From the NCBI RefSeq assembly GCF_902168175.1, contig NZ_CABHOU010000046.1, positions 46,096-110,095 on the forward strand: a DNA stretch of 64,000 bases. The letters are read 5' to 3'. Positions within the stretch are counted from its first letter, which is position 1; the number at the start of each line of letters is the position of its first letter. The notes below the pieces were generated by a model that saw only the letters and a list, made by a program, of their open reading frames with translations, had not been told where the DNA came from and searched no databases. This document shows, one piece after another, positions 17,918 through 27,595 of this stretch. Origin of the DNA: an uncultured Chitinophaga sp. (lineage in GTDB: Bacteria > Bacteroidota > Bacteroidia > Chitinophagales > Chitinophagaceae). Both the position numbers and the translations under genes were made by a program.

Positions 17918-19426
17918 TTACAAATTGAACAATGCCGTGATCTCCGCCGCAGTCAGTGCTTTCCGGTATATGATCACATCATCGATGTTACCGGCAAAGA
18001 ACGACGAATTAGAGGTAGCACCTTCCTGGAAACCGATCTTAAAGTCCTGGTCGTTGGACACCACTTTCAACCCCGAGGCTGTTGTACTGCCCCGCTTCGT
18101 ACCATCGATATATACAGAGGTTACCAGTCCTTCGCGCACCGCCACTACATGATGCCAGGCATCGTCAGACAACCGGCCTGTTGCGGTAGCGAGGTTTACG
18201 AATGCTGAACCGGTGTTATCTTCCACGTCGAAGCGCGTAACACGGTCGGTGGTATTATCACCTATCCTGATCCACGTCTGGTTATCGTTTGTACCGTTTC
18301 TGCCCGACTCCTGCCAGAGCATCATACGTGTGGTAAGACTTGTCTTCACCCAGCAGGCAACAGTATAGTTACCACTGCCGAAATTCGTAGCAGCGTGATT
18401 TGTAACCAACAGGCCCGAAGAACCGTTAAACGCAGAAGTGTTACCCACACTCCCTAACCTATCTGTCCCACCAAACGTAATACCACCGCCCAATACAGAA
18501 GTACCGATCTTATTAGGCCCCGCATCCGCCACATTGTTATTAAAAGGAAAGAAAGCGGCCAGGTCACCGCCAGGCACTACCAGCAGGTAATTTTCCGTAG
18601 TTTTTGTTGATGAATTGAAAGGATTGGTCACTTTCAGCGACACTTTATACCTGCCTGCTGTATTAAACGTAAAAGAAGGATTACGGTCGGTGGAGGTAAA
18701 TGTTTCAGCACCCGTAATCGTCCATTCCCAACCCGTAACGTTTCCTACAGAAGCATCTGTTAAGCTGATACTGCCGCCTGTGTACGTAGCAGACTGCAAG
18801 CTGGTAAAGTCTGAACTGATAGCTGCCGCATCGAGTATACGGATGAAGTTTGTTTTCGTTACTTTATCCGAGTACTGTGGGTTGGATGCGGTGAGCGTTA
18901 CATTGTAATACCCCGTATCCGTAAACATCACCGAAGGATGTTGCAGTGTTGACTTAATAGCAGCGCCACCACCCACCGGCACAAACTCCCACTCCCAGGT
19001 TTGTGGTTTACCTGTAGTGGTATCGCGGAACGTTACCAGTTCATTTGTAAAATACACGTCCGCCGTCTTGGTAAAGTTTACTTTTACGCGGTTGTAATCT
19101 ACTTTAATGTAGTCGGTTTTCGTGATCGTCTTATTCGTAAACTTGTTACTGACTACCAGCGTTACTTCATACACCCCCGGCGTATTGTAAATCACCTTCG
19201 GGCTCGACAGGTTCGACGTTTCGGGTGTACCACCTTTAAACGTCCATTTCCATTTGTTCACATAACCGACCGACTGGTCTTTGAATATGATACTATCTCC
19301 GGCGCTGATCTCTTCCCTGTCTGCCTCAAATACAACCTCTTTGATATCGGCGCCACCGGAAGTTTCGTCTTTGTTGCAGGCGAATAGTCCGGAAAGGCAT
19401 AAGAACAGATAAAACAATCGTTTCAT
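17918..19426 (-). CDS. PKD/LamG-domain lipoprotein, probable surface glycan-binding protein
   Basis: A 502-residue lipoprotein starting at the ATG read from 19426 (MKRLFYLFLCLSGLFAC; lipobox LFAC). The 14 residues upstream in frame have no signal character and overlap the end of nanA. Three PKD domains follow (about 30-110, 115-195, 200-285), each with the W-W/F core and a closing PG(V)YEVTLVVSN or equivalent strand. The C-terminal 210 residues are a LamG/concanavalin-like domain (YTVACWVKTSL, DDAWHHVVAV, GNIDDVIIYRKALTAAEI). Its place inside the operon, after SusC/D and the sialidases, is where surface glycan-binding proteins of Bacteroidota utilisation loci are usually found. Sialoglycan binding is inferred. 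Confidence 0.8.
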   Translation of the reverse strand: MKRLFYLFLCLSGLFACNKDETSGGADIKEVVFEADREEISAGDSIIFKDQSVGYVNKWKWTFKGGTPETSNLSSPKVIYNTPGVYEVTLVVSNKFTNKTITKTDYIKVDYNRVKVNFTKTADVYFTNELVTFRDTTTGKPQTWEWEFVPVGGGAAIKSTLQHPSVMFTDTGYYNVTLTASNPQYSDKVTKTNFIRILDAAAISSDFTSLQSATYTGGSISLTDASVGNVTGWEWTITGAETFTSTDRNPSFTFNTAGRYKVSLKVTNPFNSSTKTTENYLLVVPGGDLAAFFPFNNNVADAGPNKIGTSVLGGGITFGGTDRLGSVGNTSAFNGSSGLLVTNHAATNFGSGNYTVACWVKTSLTTRMMLWQESGRNGTNDNQTWIRIGDNTTDRVTRFDVEDNTGSAFVNLATATGRLSDDAWHHVVAVREGLVTSVYIDGTKRGSTTASGLKVVSNDQDFKIGFQEGATSNSSFFAGNIDDVIIYRKALTAAEITALFNL

Positions 19427-19439
19427 GGTATTGCTTTTA

Positions 19440-20384
19440 TTAAGGCTTTGGGCTGGCAACTGCACCATTAGAGGCCGCCACCGCGTTCAGCACGGAAGTA
19501 AATTGTATTTCATCGAGATAATCACTGATCTCCTGTATTTCTTTAGCACCCAGGGTAGTAAGCGGCAGGCGGCACGGACCGAGATCGATGCCCATCAGTT
19601 TCATAATAGCCTTCTGCGCAGGGATAGGCGAATACTTTGGCAGGCATTGAATCATCCGCACCGCCTGGTACTGCAGGTTACGTGCTTCTTTCAACTTACC
19701 TTCCCTGAAATACTCCATTACCTTCAGGTACAGCGGTGCAGCGAAGGTGTAAGTGCTGCCGATGGCGCCCTCTGCACCAACAGCCAGTGCGGGTAACAGC
19801 AGTTCATCGTATCCGAACAGGATATCAAACTTGCCATCTTTATAATTCAGGCAGGCCTGGTACTCGTGAATGGTGGCCGCTGTATACTTGATACCAGCCA
19901 GGTTAGGAATTTCATCCTCCGCCAGTTTGAGGAACTCAAGCAAGTCTATTGCCATACCCGTAATAACAGGAATGTGATAGTAGTAGAAAGGCATACCTGG
20001 TGCTGCGGACGCGATTTGCGCCATACAATCTACAAGGTTGCGGGCAGACGAAGGTTTGAAGTAAAAAGCAGCCACCGCTGAAATAGCATCGGCCCCAATC
20101 TTCTCCGCATGCGCAGCCAGTTTACGGGCTTCGGCTATTGAAGGGTGACCAACGTGTACTAATACCAGGCAACGTTTGTTTACTACCCGCACGTATTCTT
20201 CCGCAATAATCATCCGCTCCTCTATAGTCAGGTTAGGTCCTTCGCCATTAGTACCGCATATAAATACGCCGCGCACACCGTCTGCTATCAGCTTGTCTAC
20301 CAATGCCGGTATCAGCGAAAGGTCCAGTGAACCATCTTCATTAAATGTGCTGAACGTTGCAGCAATCAATCCTTGTATTCTCAT
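19440..20384 (-). CDS. nanA: N-acetylneuraminate lyase
   Basis: A 314-residue class I aldolase of the NAL/DHDPS family that splits N-acetylneuraminate into N-acetylmannosamine and pyruvate in the cytoplasm. The GTNGEG substrate-carboxylate loop is at 44-49, the catalytic tyrosine is in the YYY cluster (134-136), and the Schiff-base lysine is Lys166 in AGIKYT, matching Tyr137 and Lys165 of the E. coli enzyme. I start at the ATG read from 20384 (MRIQGLIAATFS); ten extra residues upstream would overlap the preceding sialidase gene. It follows that gene by 4 bp. Given three sialidases and a NanM-like gene in the operon, lyase rather than dihydrodipicolinate synthase activity is the better call. 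Confidence 0.92.
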   Translation of the reverse strand: MRIQGLIAATFSTFNEDGSLDLSLIPALVDKLIADGVRGVFICGTNGEGPNLTIEERMIIAEEYVRVVNKRCLVLVHVGHPSIAEARKLAAHAEKIGADAISAVAAFYFKPSSARNLVDCMAQIASAAPGMPFYYYHIPVITGMAIDLLEFLKLAEDEIPNLAGIKYTAATIHEYQACLNYKDGKFDILFGYDELLLPALAVGAEGAIGSTYTFAAPLYLKVMEYFREGKLKEARNLQYQAVRMIQCLPKYSPIPAQKAIMKLMGIDLGPCRLPLTTLGAKEIQEISDYLDEIQFTSVLNAVAASNGAVASPKP

Positions 20385-20388
20385 TATC

Positions 20389-21540
20389 TTAATTTTCTTT
20401 TTGTTTATTGACATCGGCTACATTAAATTTCTTCAACACCAGCGTGTAGTTGAAGCCCTTGTTGCCTTTTGTATTGGTTTCGTACAGGCAGTACACATTC
20501 CCCTTGTGCCCCACTGCTACATCACTGTACCCCGCAGCACTGCTGTCCAGCACCATTTGCTGTGGCCAGGTTTGCCCGTTATCGAATGATAGTTTGGCTA
20601 CCAGGTTCTTTCTCGGCGTTTTTTCTATATGCCGGCTATCCGGATTGATAAACAGCAATGCGGGTTTACCTCCTACCGCTACACTTGTAATACCCGCCAT
20701 ACAGGTAGGATCGAACAGTTCTTCTTCAAAACGCACCGGCCCCCAGTTTGCAATACCATCATTGCTGATGCTGAATGCCCGTTGTTTGATCGCCGAAGTA
20801 TTACGGATGCTCATCATCACCCTGCCATCGGGCAGTTCTACGGGCATGCTCTCATTTGGGTTGGAAATAGCTGCGGTACTGTCGGCTACGATAGCGCCAC
20901 GTTGCCATGTTTTACCCAGGTCGTCGCTATAGATAGTGGCTACGCACGATGGCGCGTGACTCCTGCGGGGCAGTAACTTTCGTGAATCGGCCAGCCACAA
21001 AGCGGCCAGCAGTCTGCCGTTTTTTAATTGGATACCATGCCCGGGGCCTGGTGCCAGCACTTTCCAGTTGTATTCGGGTTTGAACTGTTCGTATACGCTG
21101 GTAATATCTACCGGGGCTGTCCAGTTGCGGCCATCATCTGCGGAAGAAATGTAAAATGCATCCTTATAATCCTTCTGGTACAGCAGGTGAATCGTACCAT
21201 TGGCATCCACGATCGGTGTAGGGTTACCTACGGGCGATTGTTTACTGCTGTCAAGTATCTTCATCTGCTCCCATGTTTTGCCGCCATTCGTACTCCTGCG
21301 CATCACCAGGTGCATATCGGCCCAGTCGCTCGCACTGCCTATCCTGGCTTCACAAAAGGCCAGCAGGGTATTTTTAGGGCTGATAACAAGGGCTGGTATA
21401 CGCATCGACGTGTAAATGCCGCCTGGTTCAAACACCACGGGACTACCGTTGTGCGTACTACCCGTTGATGATGAAGTGCTTCGGCAACTAATAACCGCCG
21501 CCATCGCCAGTAAGAAGTAAAAGCTTTTCCTGTAAACCAT
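20389..21540 (-). CDS. Sialidase (GH33), lipoprotein, operon copy 3
   Basis: A 383-residue exo-alpha-sialidase with lipoprotein signal (VISC). The RIP motif appears as MRIPALV, with Asp-boxes STNGGKTW, SADDGRNW, SDDLGKTW and SFDNGQTW. Expected active-site elements are visible: the Arg of RIP, an Asp in SDWADMHL, the Glu in NPNESMPVEL, an Arg in SIRN, an Arg in TPRKN, and the Tyr in AGYSDVAV. It probably cleaves terminal sialic acids at the outer surface or in the periplasm. The 8-bp gap to the previous sialidase and 4-bp gap to nanA place it firmly in the operon. It is clearly diverged from the other two, so linkage preference may differ. Confidence 0.88.
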   Translation of the reverse strand: MVYRKSFYFLLAMAAVISCRSTSSSTGSTHNGSPVVFEPGGIYTSMRIPALVISPKNTLLAFCEARIGSASDWADMHLVMRRSTNGGKTWEQMKILDSSKQSPVGNPTPIVDANGTIHLLYQKDYKDAFYISSADDGRNWTAPVDITSVYEQFKPEYNWKVLAPGPGHGIQLKNGRLLAALWLADSRKLLPRRSHAPSCVATIYSDDLGKTWQRGAIVADSTAAISNPNESMPVELPDGRVMMSIRNTSAIKQRAFSISNDGIANWGPVRFEEELFDPTCMAGITSVAVGGKPALLFINPDSRHIEKTPRKNLVAKLSFDNGQTWPQQMVLDSSAAGYSDVAVGHKGNVYCLYETNTKGNKGFNYTLVLKKFNVADVNKQKEN

Positions 21541-21548
21541 ATCCCGTC

Positions 21549-22697
21549 TTATTTAATATTGACGATTGCCACTGATTTAAATGCGATGCCATTTGTGTAC
21601 TTCGCTACGCCCGCCTCGTACAACAAGCCTACGTGCGTGTCTGAAAGCTGTACAAGGTCGGAATAGCCTGCAGGGCCTTCAAATACGATATTCTTTTTAT
21701 CCCACTTAACACCCTGGTCTGTACTCATTTTGATGGTCATGTTCTTACGCGTGGTAGCAGCAGGATTAGAAAAGAACACCCTGTGTGTACCTGCAATAGT
21801 GGCTGACAACAGGCTGCCCTGGCAAACCGGGTCTATCATCTGCACCTCGTTGTAAGGCACCGACCAGGTAATACCACCATCCTCACTGGTGCTGGACATG
21901 CGCAGGTTTTCATTAGCACCCACCCGCATATTCAGTAATAGCTTACCTCCGGGTAACTCGGCCACTGTACTCTCGTTCGGGTTGATGCCCGCCACCTGTG
22001 GCACAACGCCGCCCAGTTTCCAGGTAGCGCCGGCATCGTCAGAGTAAATCACGTGTGAATTTCCTCTCCTGCCCGCACCTACTTCAATGTAGTCGCAGGG
22101 CGCGATCATACGTCCGGCATTGCCACCCGCCAGCATTTGTATGCCGTGGCAGGGACCTGTTGCATACCAGCCCCAGCCTGGCTTCTTTACATCTGTTGTT
22201 ATCTCCTTTACCGTCTCCCAACTCACGCCATCGTTCGTTGACGAGGTAAGGTAGATGCGCCTGGTATCTTTACTGGTACCGGCATTTATCGTTCCAATAG
22301 CATCATCACCTTTGTTCCAGGTCATCAGCAGGGCTATTTTACCGGTAACACGGTCTACAACCGGCACCGGGTTGCCGCAGGTATTAACGGCATCGCTCCA
22401 AACTACACTTAGTTTACTCCAGGTCCTGCCAGTGTCCGTCGACCTTTTCATCACCAGGTCTATATCTCCCTCATCGCCGCAACCATCTTTTCTGCCTTCG
22501 GCAAAAGCCAGTAATGTGCCCGATTTAGTCATAATGATAGCAGGTATACGAAAACAGCTATAGCCATCACCGCCCTGTTGAAATACATAGGATAACACAG
22601 AACCGGGTGGTTCCAGTTTTGGGAAGATGCGTTCTTCGTTCTCATTGCAGGCAAACAACGCCATACATAAAAATAAAAATATCGTAAGTCGCTTCAT
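21549..22697 (-). CDS. nanH: Sialidase (GH33), lipoprotein, operon copy 2
   Basis: A 382-residue exo-alpha-sialidase, the most canonical of the three. The lipobox is LFAC; RIP motif CFRIPAII; acid/base Asp in GDIDLVMKRS; Asp-boxes STDTGRTW, STNDGVSW, SDDAGATW and SEDGGITW; Glu in NPNESTVAEL; Arg in NMRVG and TTRKN; nucleophile Tyr in GYSDLV. Located directly after SusD (14-bp gap). It releases sialic acid from glycoconjugates for NanM, the permease and NanA encoded downstream. Confidence 0.93.
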   Translation of the reverse strand: MKRLTIFLFLCMALFACNENEERIFPKLEPPGSVLSYVFQQGGDGYSCFRIPAIIMTKSGTLLAFAEGRKDGCGDEGDIDLVMKRSTDTGRTWSKLSVVWSDAVNTCGNPVPVVDRVTGKIALLMTWNKGDDAIGTINAGTSKDTRRIYLTSSTNDGVSWETVKEITTDVKKPGWGWYATGPCHGIQMLAGGNAGRMIAPCDYIEVGAGRRGNSHVIYSDDAGATWKLGGVVPQVAGINPNESTVAELPGGKLLLNMRVGANENLRMSSTSEDGGITWSVPYNEVQMIDPVCQGSLLSATIAGTHRVFFSNPAATTRKNMTIKMSTDQGVKWDKKNIVFEGPAGYSDLVQLSDTHVGLLYEAGVAKYTNGIAFKSVAIVNIK

Positions 22698-22711
22698 GAT
22701 TTTACATTGAT

Positions 22712-24184
22712 TTAGTACCCGTCTGTTTGCAGGATGTTCGCATTATTGGCAAATACCGTAGTGTTTAATGGCCAGAACAAGGGTGTTGTTTTACCAGCCA
22801 GGTTAGGCACATAAGTATACACATCGATCGTACCGCCTTTATGGAAACGTACAAGGTCGAACCAGCGTTTGTTCTCGAAATACAATTCGCGGCCGCGTTC
22901 GTCCAGTATTTCCCGTTCTATGGCAGGTTTGGTAGCTGCTCCCGCATACTTACCGGTGCCTGCACGGGCACGTACGGTATCCAGGTATTTAACACTGTTG
23001 GTAAGGTCGTTTAGTCCTGCGTAGGCTTCTGCTTTCATCAGGAACACATCGGCCATGCGGTACAGCACCAGGTCATTATCGGGGATGCGATCGTCGCTAT
23101 ACTTCGTACCCGGGTACTTGGTGATCCACGATACTTTGGGCCCACTGGCCTGCATCTCCACCACCCAGGTATATGGAATACGTTTGTCGGCCGCATTTGA
23201 GAACAACGATTTAGATAAAGGACTGATCTGGTAAGCGCCCTGCCCATTACCCGACGATACGGCGTAAGGTATTTTATCAAGGTTAATGGCACCCTGCACG
23301 ATTGAAAGGAAGGGTAATGCATTCTTCGAATAGTTGCCACCCGGTGTTTCGTCGCGCTGGTAGTAAGCCGCCATCAGTACTTCTTTGTTCGTACCGGCCC
23401 TCACGCCCGTAACACTCGCAAAGTCGGCATTGAGGCTAAGACCTGTATTCTCGATCTCTGTAATCGCCGTAACAGCCTGCTGCAAACTACCTTCTCCGCC
23501 GCCAGTCACCTTGGCGTTCCATAACAGCGCATCTGCTTTCAGCGCCAGTACGGAGCCATAGGCAAAACGGTATTTAGATGGATAACTGGTTTTCGAGAAC
23601 TGGTCCATCGCTGTAAATTCTGCCAGGGCAGCATCAAGATCGGCCAGCACCTGCTTCATTACATCGGCTGCCGGAGCGCGTGACAACAAAGGCACGTTCT
23701 CGTTAGTGATGGCCTGCAGCATAATTGGCGCATCGCCAATCACACGGGTAAGGTGGAAATAGAAGAAGGCCCGTAGTGCATAAGTTTCCGCTACTATCTT
23801 CTTTTTAAGGTCTGGATTAGAAGCAAAAGAGAAGTCTTGTATTTTCTCAAGCAACAGGTTACAATGCCCTATACCACGATACCATTCCGCATAGTTAAGT
23901 GCGCCGGATGATGGCGACAGGGTATGCGACCAGGCTACCGTGAAGCGGGAGTTGGAACCGGAAATCAGTTCCTCACTGCGTTCCATGCCGTAGGTGTTAT
24001 TATTTACCAGGCTGCGCAACACGGTGTAAATGCCCACCACGTTGGGATCAAAGTCGCTCTCGTTCTTAAAGAACACCTGTTCTGTAATGCTCGACTGTGG
24101 CTCTACTTCCAGTAAACTCGTACAGCCGGCCAGCATTATGGCAACAAGAAGAACGGTTAATATATTCGACAATATTCTTTTCAT
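22712..24184 (-). CDS. SusD/RagB-family outer membrane lipoprotein of the sialic acid locus
   Basis: A 490-residue lipoprotein (MLAGC lipobox) with the SusD N-terminal region (LLEVEPQSSITEQVFFKNES) and C-terminal RagB/SusD block (DERGRELYFENKRWFDLVRF, then the ILQTDGY end). SusD proteins form the lid over the SusC channel and help capture the glycan at the cell surface. The start lies 16 bp after the SusC stop, the classic pairing. Ligand inferred from the operon as sialic acid or a sialylated oligosaccharide. Confidence 0.93.
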   Translation of the reverse strand: MKRILSNILTVLLVAIMLAGCTSLLEVEPQSSITEQVFFKNESDFDPNVVGIYTVLRSLVNNNTYGMERSEELISGSNSRFTVAWSHTLSPSSGALNYAEWYRGIGHCNLLLEKIQDFSFASNPDLKKKIVAETYALRAFFYFHLTRVIGDAPIMLQAITNENVPLLSRAPAADVMKQVLADLDAALAEFTAMDQFSKTSYPSKYRFAYGSVLALKADALLWNAKVTGGGEGSLQQAVTAITEIENTGLSLNADFASVTGVRAGTNKEVLMAAYYQRDETPGGNYSKNALPFLSIVQGAINLDKIPYAVSSGNGQGAYQISPLSKSLFSNAADKRIPYTWVVEMQASGPKVSWITKYPGTKYSDDRIPDNDLVLYRMADVFLMKAEAYAGLNDLTNSVKYLDTVRARAGTGKYAGAATKPAIEREILDERGRELYFENKRWFDLVRFHKGGTIDVYTYVPNLAGKTTPLFWPLNTTVFANNANILQTDGY

Positions 24185-24200
24185 AATTCAGCTATTAAAG

Positions 24201-27200
24201 TTAGAACCTCATATTTGCGCCCAGTGAAAACTGTCGTGGTCTTGGATAACCGCCCGGATCAAAACCACTGTATATTTCAGGGTTCAGGCCCTTATAAGCG
24301 GTAAGGTAACCGACATTGTATACACTGGCGGATATGCTTACACCGGATGAACGGAACTTGTTCGTGATATGAGATGGCAGATCGTAGCTCACCGTAATTT
24401 CACGCAGCGCCAGGAAATCACCTTTTTCATACATCACTGATACGTCGGAGTTGTAACCGTTGTTGTTACCGAGCGAACCGTTACGCAAATAGTTACGCTG
24501 ACCAAAATCAAAATCTGCAAAGGAGAAACGCGCATACTTTTTACCTTCATCTCCCTGGTTCTTCCACACGTCGGAGGCTAAGGCCTGTGTAGGCGCCCCT
24601 TCGTTAAATGCACGGCCCTGTCCCATAGAACGTGCCAGCGCGCCGTTGCTGATCAGGTGCCCGATGGCATAGTCGGCGTTAATACGCAGCGACACGCCTT
24701 TGTAACTGAACGTATTTTGTAAACCACCGATCTTGTCGGGGTTACGATACCCCATAAACACCTGGTCTTTCGAATCTATCACCCCATCATTATTTACATC
24801 TTCAAAAATGAAGTCACCACCACGTTTACCTACTATAATGCCTTGCGGAGAAGCCAGGTTATCTTTAACGCGGGTATTCCATTCTGCGGCTTCCGCATCG
24901 GTGGCAAACACACCTAATACATTGTAAGCCCAGATACCGTACGGACGTTCACCTTCCGCTAAACCACCGGCCTGTATCTCTTTACCGGACGTTTTATCGA
25001 AAATGATGTCGCCGCCCTGCCTGTTCTTAGCACGGCCGTTATCGGGCAATTGCGTGATAGTGGTCCTGTTCAGTGCAAAGGAGAAATTGGCATCCCAGCT
25101 AAAGTCTTTACCACGGATAATCCTGCCTCCCAATGCTATTTCCACTCCCCGGTTGCGAAGAGCACCATTGTTATAGGTGATAGAGGTAAACGGCGCTTCC
25201 GATGGCAATGGTTTGCTCGTCAGCCTGTCTTTCGTGAGTTTATTATAAAAATCGACCGAGAGGTTGATCCTGTTTTTAAAGAACGACGCATCTACTGCGA
25301 TGTCGGTTGTTTCGGTGGATTCCCATTTCAGGTTGGTATTCGACAACCCGGAGCGCAGGATACCGGAGTACATAGCGTAACTCACGGAGGAGTATTGTCC
25401 GTAAGTATCGGCCAGACTCAGGCTGCTTAAGCCCGCAGCACCCCAGCTGGCTCTCAGTTTAAGGCCGCTTACGGTATTACTTTTCCAGAAGTCCTCCCTG
25501 TCTATATTCCAGCCTGCCGATACGGAGGGGAACAGGGCGTATTTATTCTCCGGTGCAAAGTTGGAGAACCCATCATAACGCAGGGTACCACCCAGCATGT
25601 ATTTCGCTTTATAGTCGTAATTAAACTGACCAAAGAAACTGGCCGATTTTGTTTCGCCCAGGTTGGTAGCGAAATCCACTACGTTGCTGAACACAGAACC
25701 GTTGATAACCGTAGTCGTAGGTTCATCGATCGTATAAATATAATCGTTGGTGGCTCGTTGCGAACCCATGTCTTTCACATGGTTCGTATTCCTCGTAAAG
25801 TTCATACCGCCAAGTATGGTTACGTTATGTTCCTTATTGATATCGAAGTCGTACTGCAACACCTGGTCGATCATCAACTGGCGTGAGTTATTGGTATAGT
25901 CATCTTTCCAGCGCTGCATCGATGGCTGTATTTCGTCGGCCGGTGTAGCCTTACGCATGAACAGTTCGCGGTAGTCGTCGATATAGTAAGACAGTGAAGG
26001 TTTGTAGTGCAGGCCTTTGATGATGTTCCAGTCGGCGCTTACACGGGTTACCATACGCTCGGTCATCGTACGCATGTCGTCGTATTTCAACAGGTGAAAG
26101 CGGTTCCTTACGGTATACAGCTCTCCCGGCATTGGATTCCCATCGTCTTTAAACGTACGTATCAGTGGGGTGATGCGGATGGCCCTCACCAGGTCGTTCT
26201 GGTAAGCATCTACATACTTGGGCTGCGTATTCTGATAGTTGAGCATGAAGTCGAGCCGCAGTTTATCGGATGCCTGGAACCCAAAGTTGCCAAGCGCATT
26301 ATACCGTTTATACGCTGTACCCACCAGCACACCTTTCTGGTCGGTGTAACCCATCGAGAAGTTGTAATCGGCTTTATCTGTACCACCGCTAAATGTTACA
26401 TTCTCCACATTACTTACGCCCGTTTTCCAGAGCATATCCTGGTAATGGTTGTCGGCATACAACAATTTAGTACCGGGATTGATAGGATCGTCCATTACCT
26501 TCCACCCCTTTGCCAGCAGTCCGTCTACATAGGCTTCTCCCTCTACCTGCATGATGTTATCGTACAGGGCGGTGAGGTAAATACTTTTGCCGTAGTCGCC
26601 CGGTTTGGTAAAGATGCGCGTACCGGCAGAAAAGCCCCCGTTATACAACAGGTTATTTTTATCGATCGCATCGGCCGTGTTAGCCACTGTTACCCTTGCG
26701 AGCCGTAAATATTCTTCGGCCGACAGGTAATCGTAGTCGCGCGCCTGTGTTTCCCAGGTGGTACGGTGACTCACCGTGATAGCACCTTTGGTATTGAGTT
26801 TACCCCTTTTGGTTTTGATTACGATTACACCATTCGCACCACGGGCTCCGTAAATAGCGGTAGAAGCCGCATCTTTCATCACCTGCAGCGACTCTATATC
26901 CTCCGGGTTAATATCGTTCATCGAACGGAATACACCATCTACGATGACCAGCGGATTACTGCCATCGGATGCACCGATCGACGCACCATTGTTATTGCCC
27001 AGTCCCGAGCCATACACATTGGGTTTCGTACCACCACGGATGATAATATTAGATGCACCAATGCCTGGCTGCCCCTGTGTAATGGGGATAGACACGCCCG
27101 CCACCTTGCCCTGCAAAGCCTGCACCGGGTTAGGGTTTGGATTGTTCCTCAACTCCGCTACATCCAGTTTGGAAATAGACGCTGTGTTCTTTTTAGTGGA

Positions 27201-27551
27201 TTGCTCCGTATACCCCACAATCAGTATTTCACCGAGTTGTGAAGAGGATTCAGACAGCACTACACTGATCTGGCTTTGGTTATTCACCGCCACTTCCCGC
27301 TGGTTATAGTTCAACATCCGGAAATGTAATACCTCATCACCAGAAGCTAATCTTAAAGTGAATTGTCCACTGGGATTTGTGATAGTACCCATAGCTGGCT
27401 TACCTTTTACAGATACAGTTACCCCGATCAATGGCTCTTTGGTAGCGGAATCGCGAACTGTACCAGACACGGTAAAACTGGTGCCCTGGCCATAACTTTT
27501 TTGTATCCCTAACAGGAGCAAAAAGCAACAGCAAATTCTGAAAAATGTCAT
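24201..27551 (-). CDS. SusC/RagA-family TonB-dependent transporter of the sialic acid locus
   Basis: A 1116-residue outer membrane transporter. Signal peptide ends near SYGQG; a CarboxypepD_reg-like beta-sandwich (VSGTVRDSATKEPLIGVTVS) precedes the plug domain, which has the SusC signatures LVIVDGVFRSM, NPEDIESLQVMKDAASTAIY and GARGANGVIVIKTKRGK. A 22-strand barrel follows, ending in FSLGANMRF with the terminal aromatic residue expected for BAM recognition. There is no STN domain, so this SusC is not wired to an ECF/FecR system; the GntR regulator upstream is its probable controller. Probably imports sialic acid or sialoglycan fragments. Confidence 0.94.
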   Translation of the reverse strand: MTFFRICCCFLLLLGIQKSYGQGTSFTVSGTVRDSATKEPLIGVTVSVKGKPAMGTITNPSGQFTLRLASGDEVLHFRMLNYNQREVAVNNQSQISVVLSESSSQLGEILIVGYTEQSTKKNTASISKLDVAELRNNPNPNPVQALQGKVAGVSIPITQGQPGIGASNIIIRGGTKPNVYGSGLGNNNGASIGASDGSNPLVIVDGVFRSMNDINPEDIESLQVMKDAASTAIYGARGANGVIVIKTKRGKLNTKGAITVSHRTTWETQARDYDYLSAEEYLRLARVTVANTADAIDKNNLLYNGGFSAGTRIFTKPGDYGKSIYLTALYDNIMQVEGEAYVDGLLAKGWKVMDDPINPGTKLLYADNHYQDMLWKTGVSNVENVTFSGGTDKADYNFSMGYTDQKGVLVGTAYKRYNALGNFGFQASDKLRLDFMLNYQNTQPKYVDAYQNDLVRAIRITPLIRTFKDDGNPMPGELYTVRNRFHLLKYDDMRTMTERMVTRVSADWNIIKGLHYKPSLSYYIDDYRELFMRKATPADEIQPSMQRWKDDYTNNSRQLMIDQVLQYDFDINKEHNVTILGGMNFTRNTNHVKDMGSQRATNDYIYTIDEPTTTVINGSVFSNVVDFATNLGETKSASFFGQFNYDYKAKYMLGGTLRYDGFSNFAPENKYALFPSVSAGWNIDREDFWKSNTVSGLKLRASWGAAGLSSLSLADTYGQYSSVSYAMYSGILRSGLSNTNLKWESTETTDIAVDASFFKNRINLSVDFYNKLTKDRLTSKPLPSEAPFTSITYNNGALRNRGVEIALGGRIIRGKDFSWDANFSFALNRTTITQLPDNGRAKNRQGGDIIFDKTSGKEIQAGGLAEGERPYGIWAYNVLGVFATDAEAAEWNTRVKDNLASPQGIIVGKRGGDFIFEDVNNDGVIDSKDQVFMGYRNPDKIGGLQNTFSYKGVSLRINADYAIGHLISNGALARSMGQGRAFNEGAPTQALASDVWKNQGDEGKKYARFSFADFDFGQRNYLRNGSLGNNNGYNSDVSVMYEKGDFLALREITVSYDLPSHITNKFRSSGVSISASVYNVGYLTAYKGLNPEIYSGFDPGGYPRPRQFSLGANMRF

Positions 27552-27595
27552 TTGTGTCGGTTGATTAAGTTTAAAAATCAGTTGTCTGCATTACG

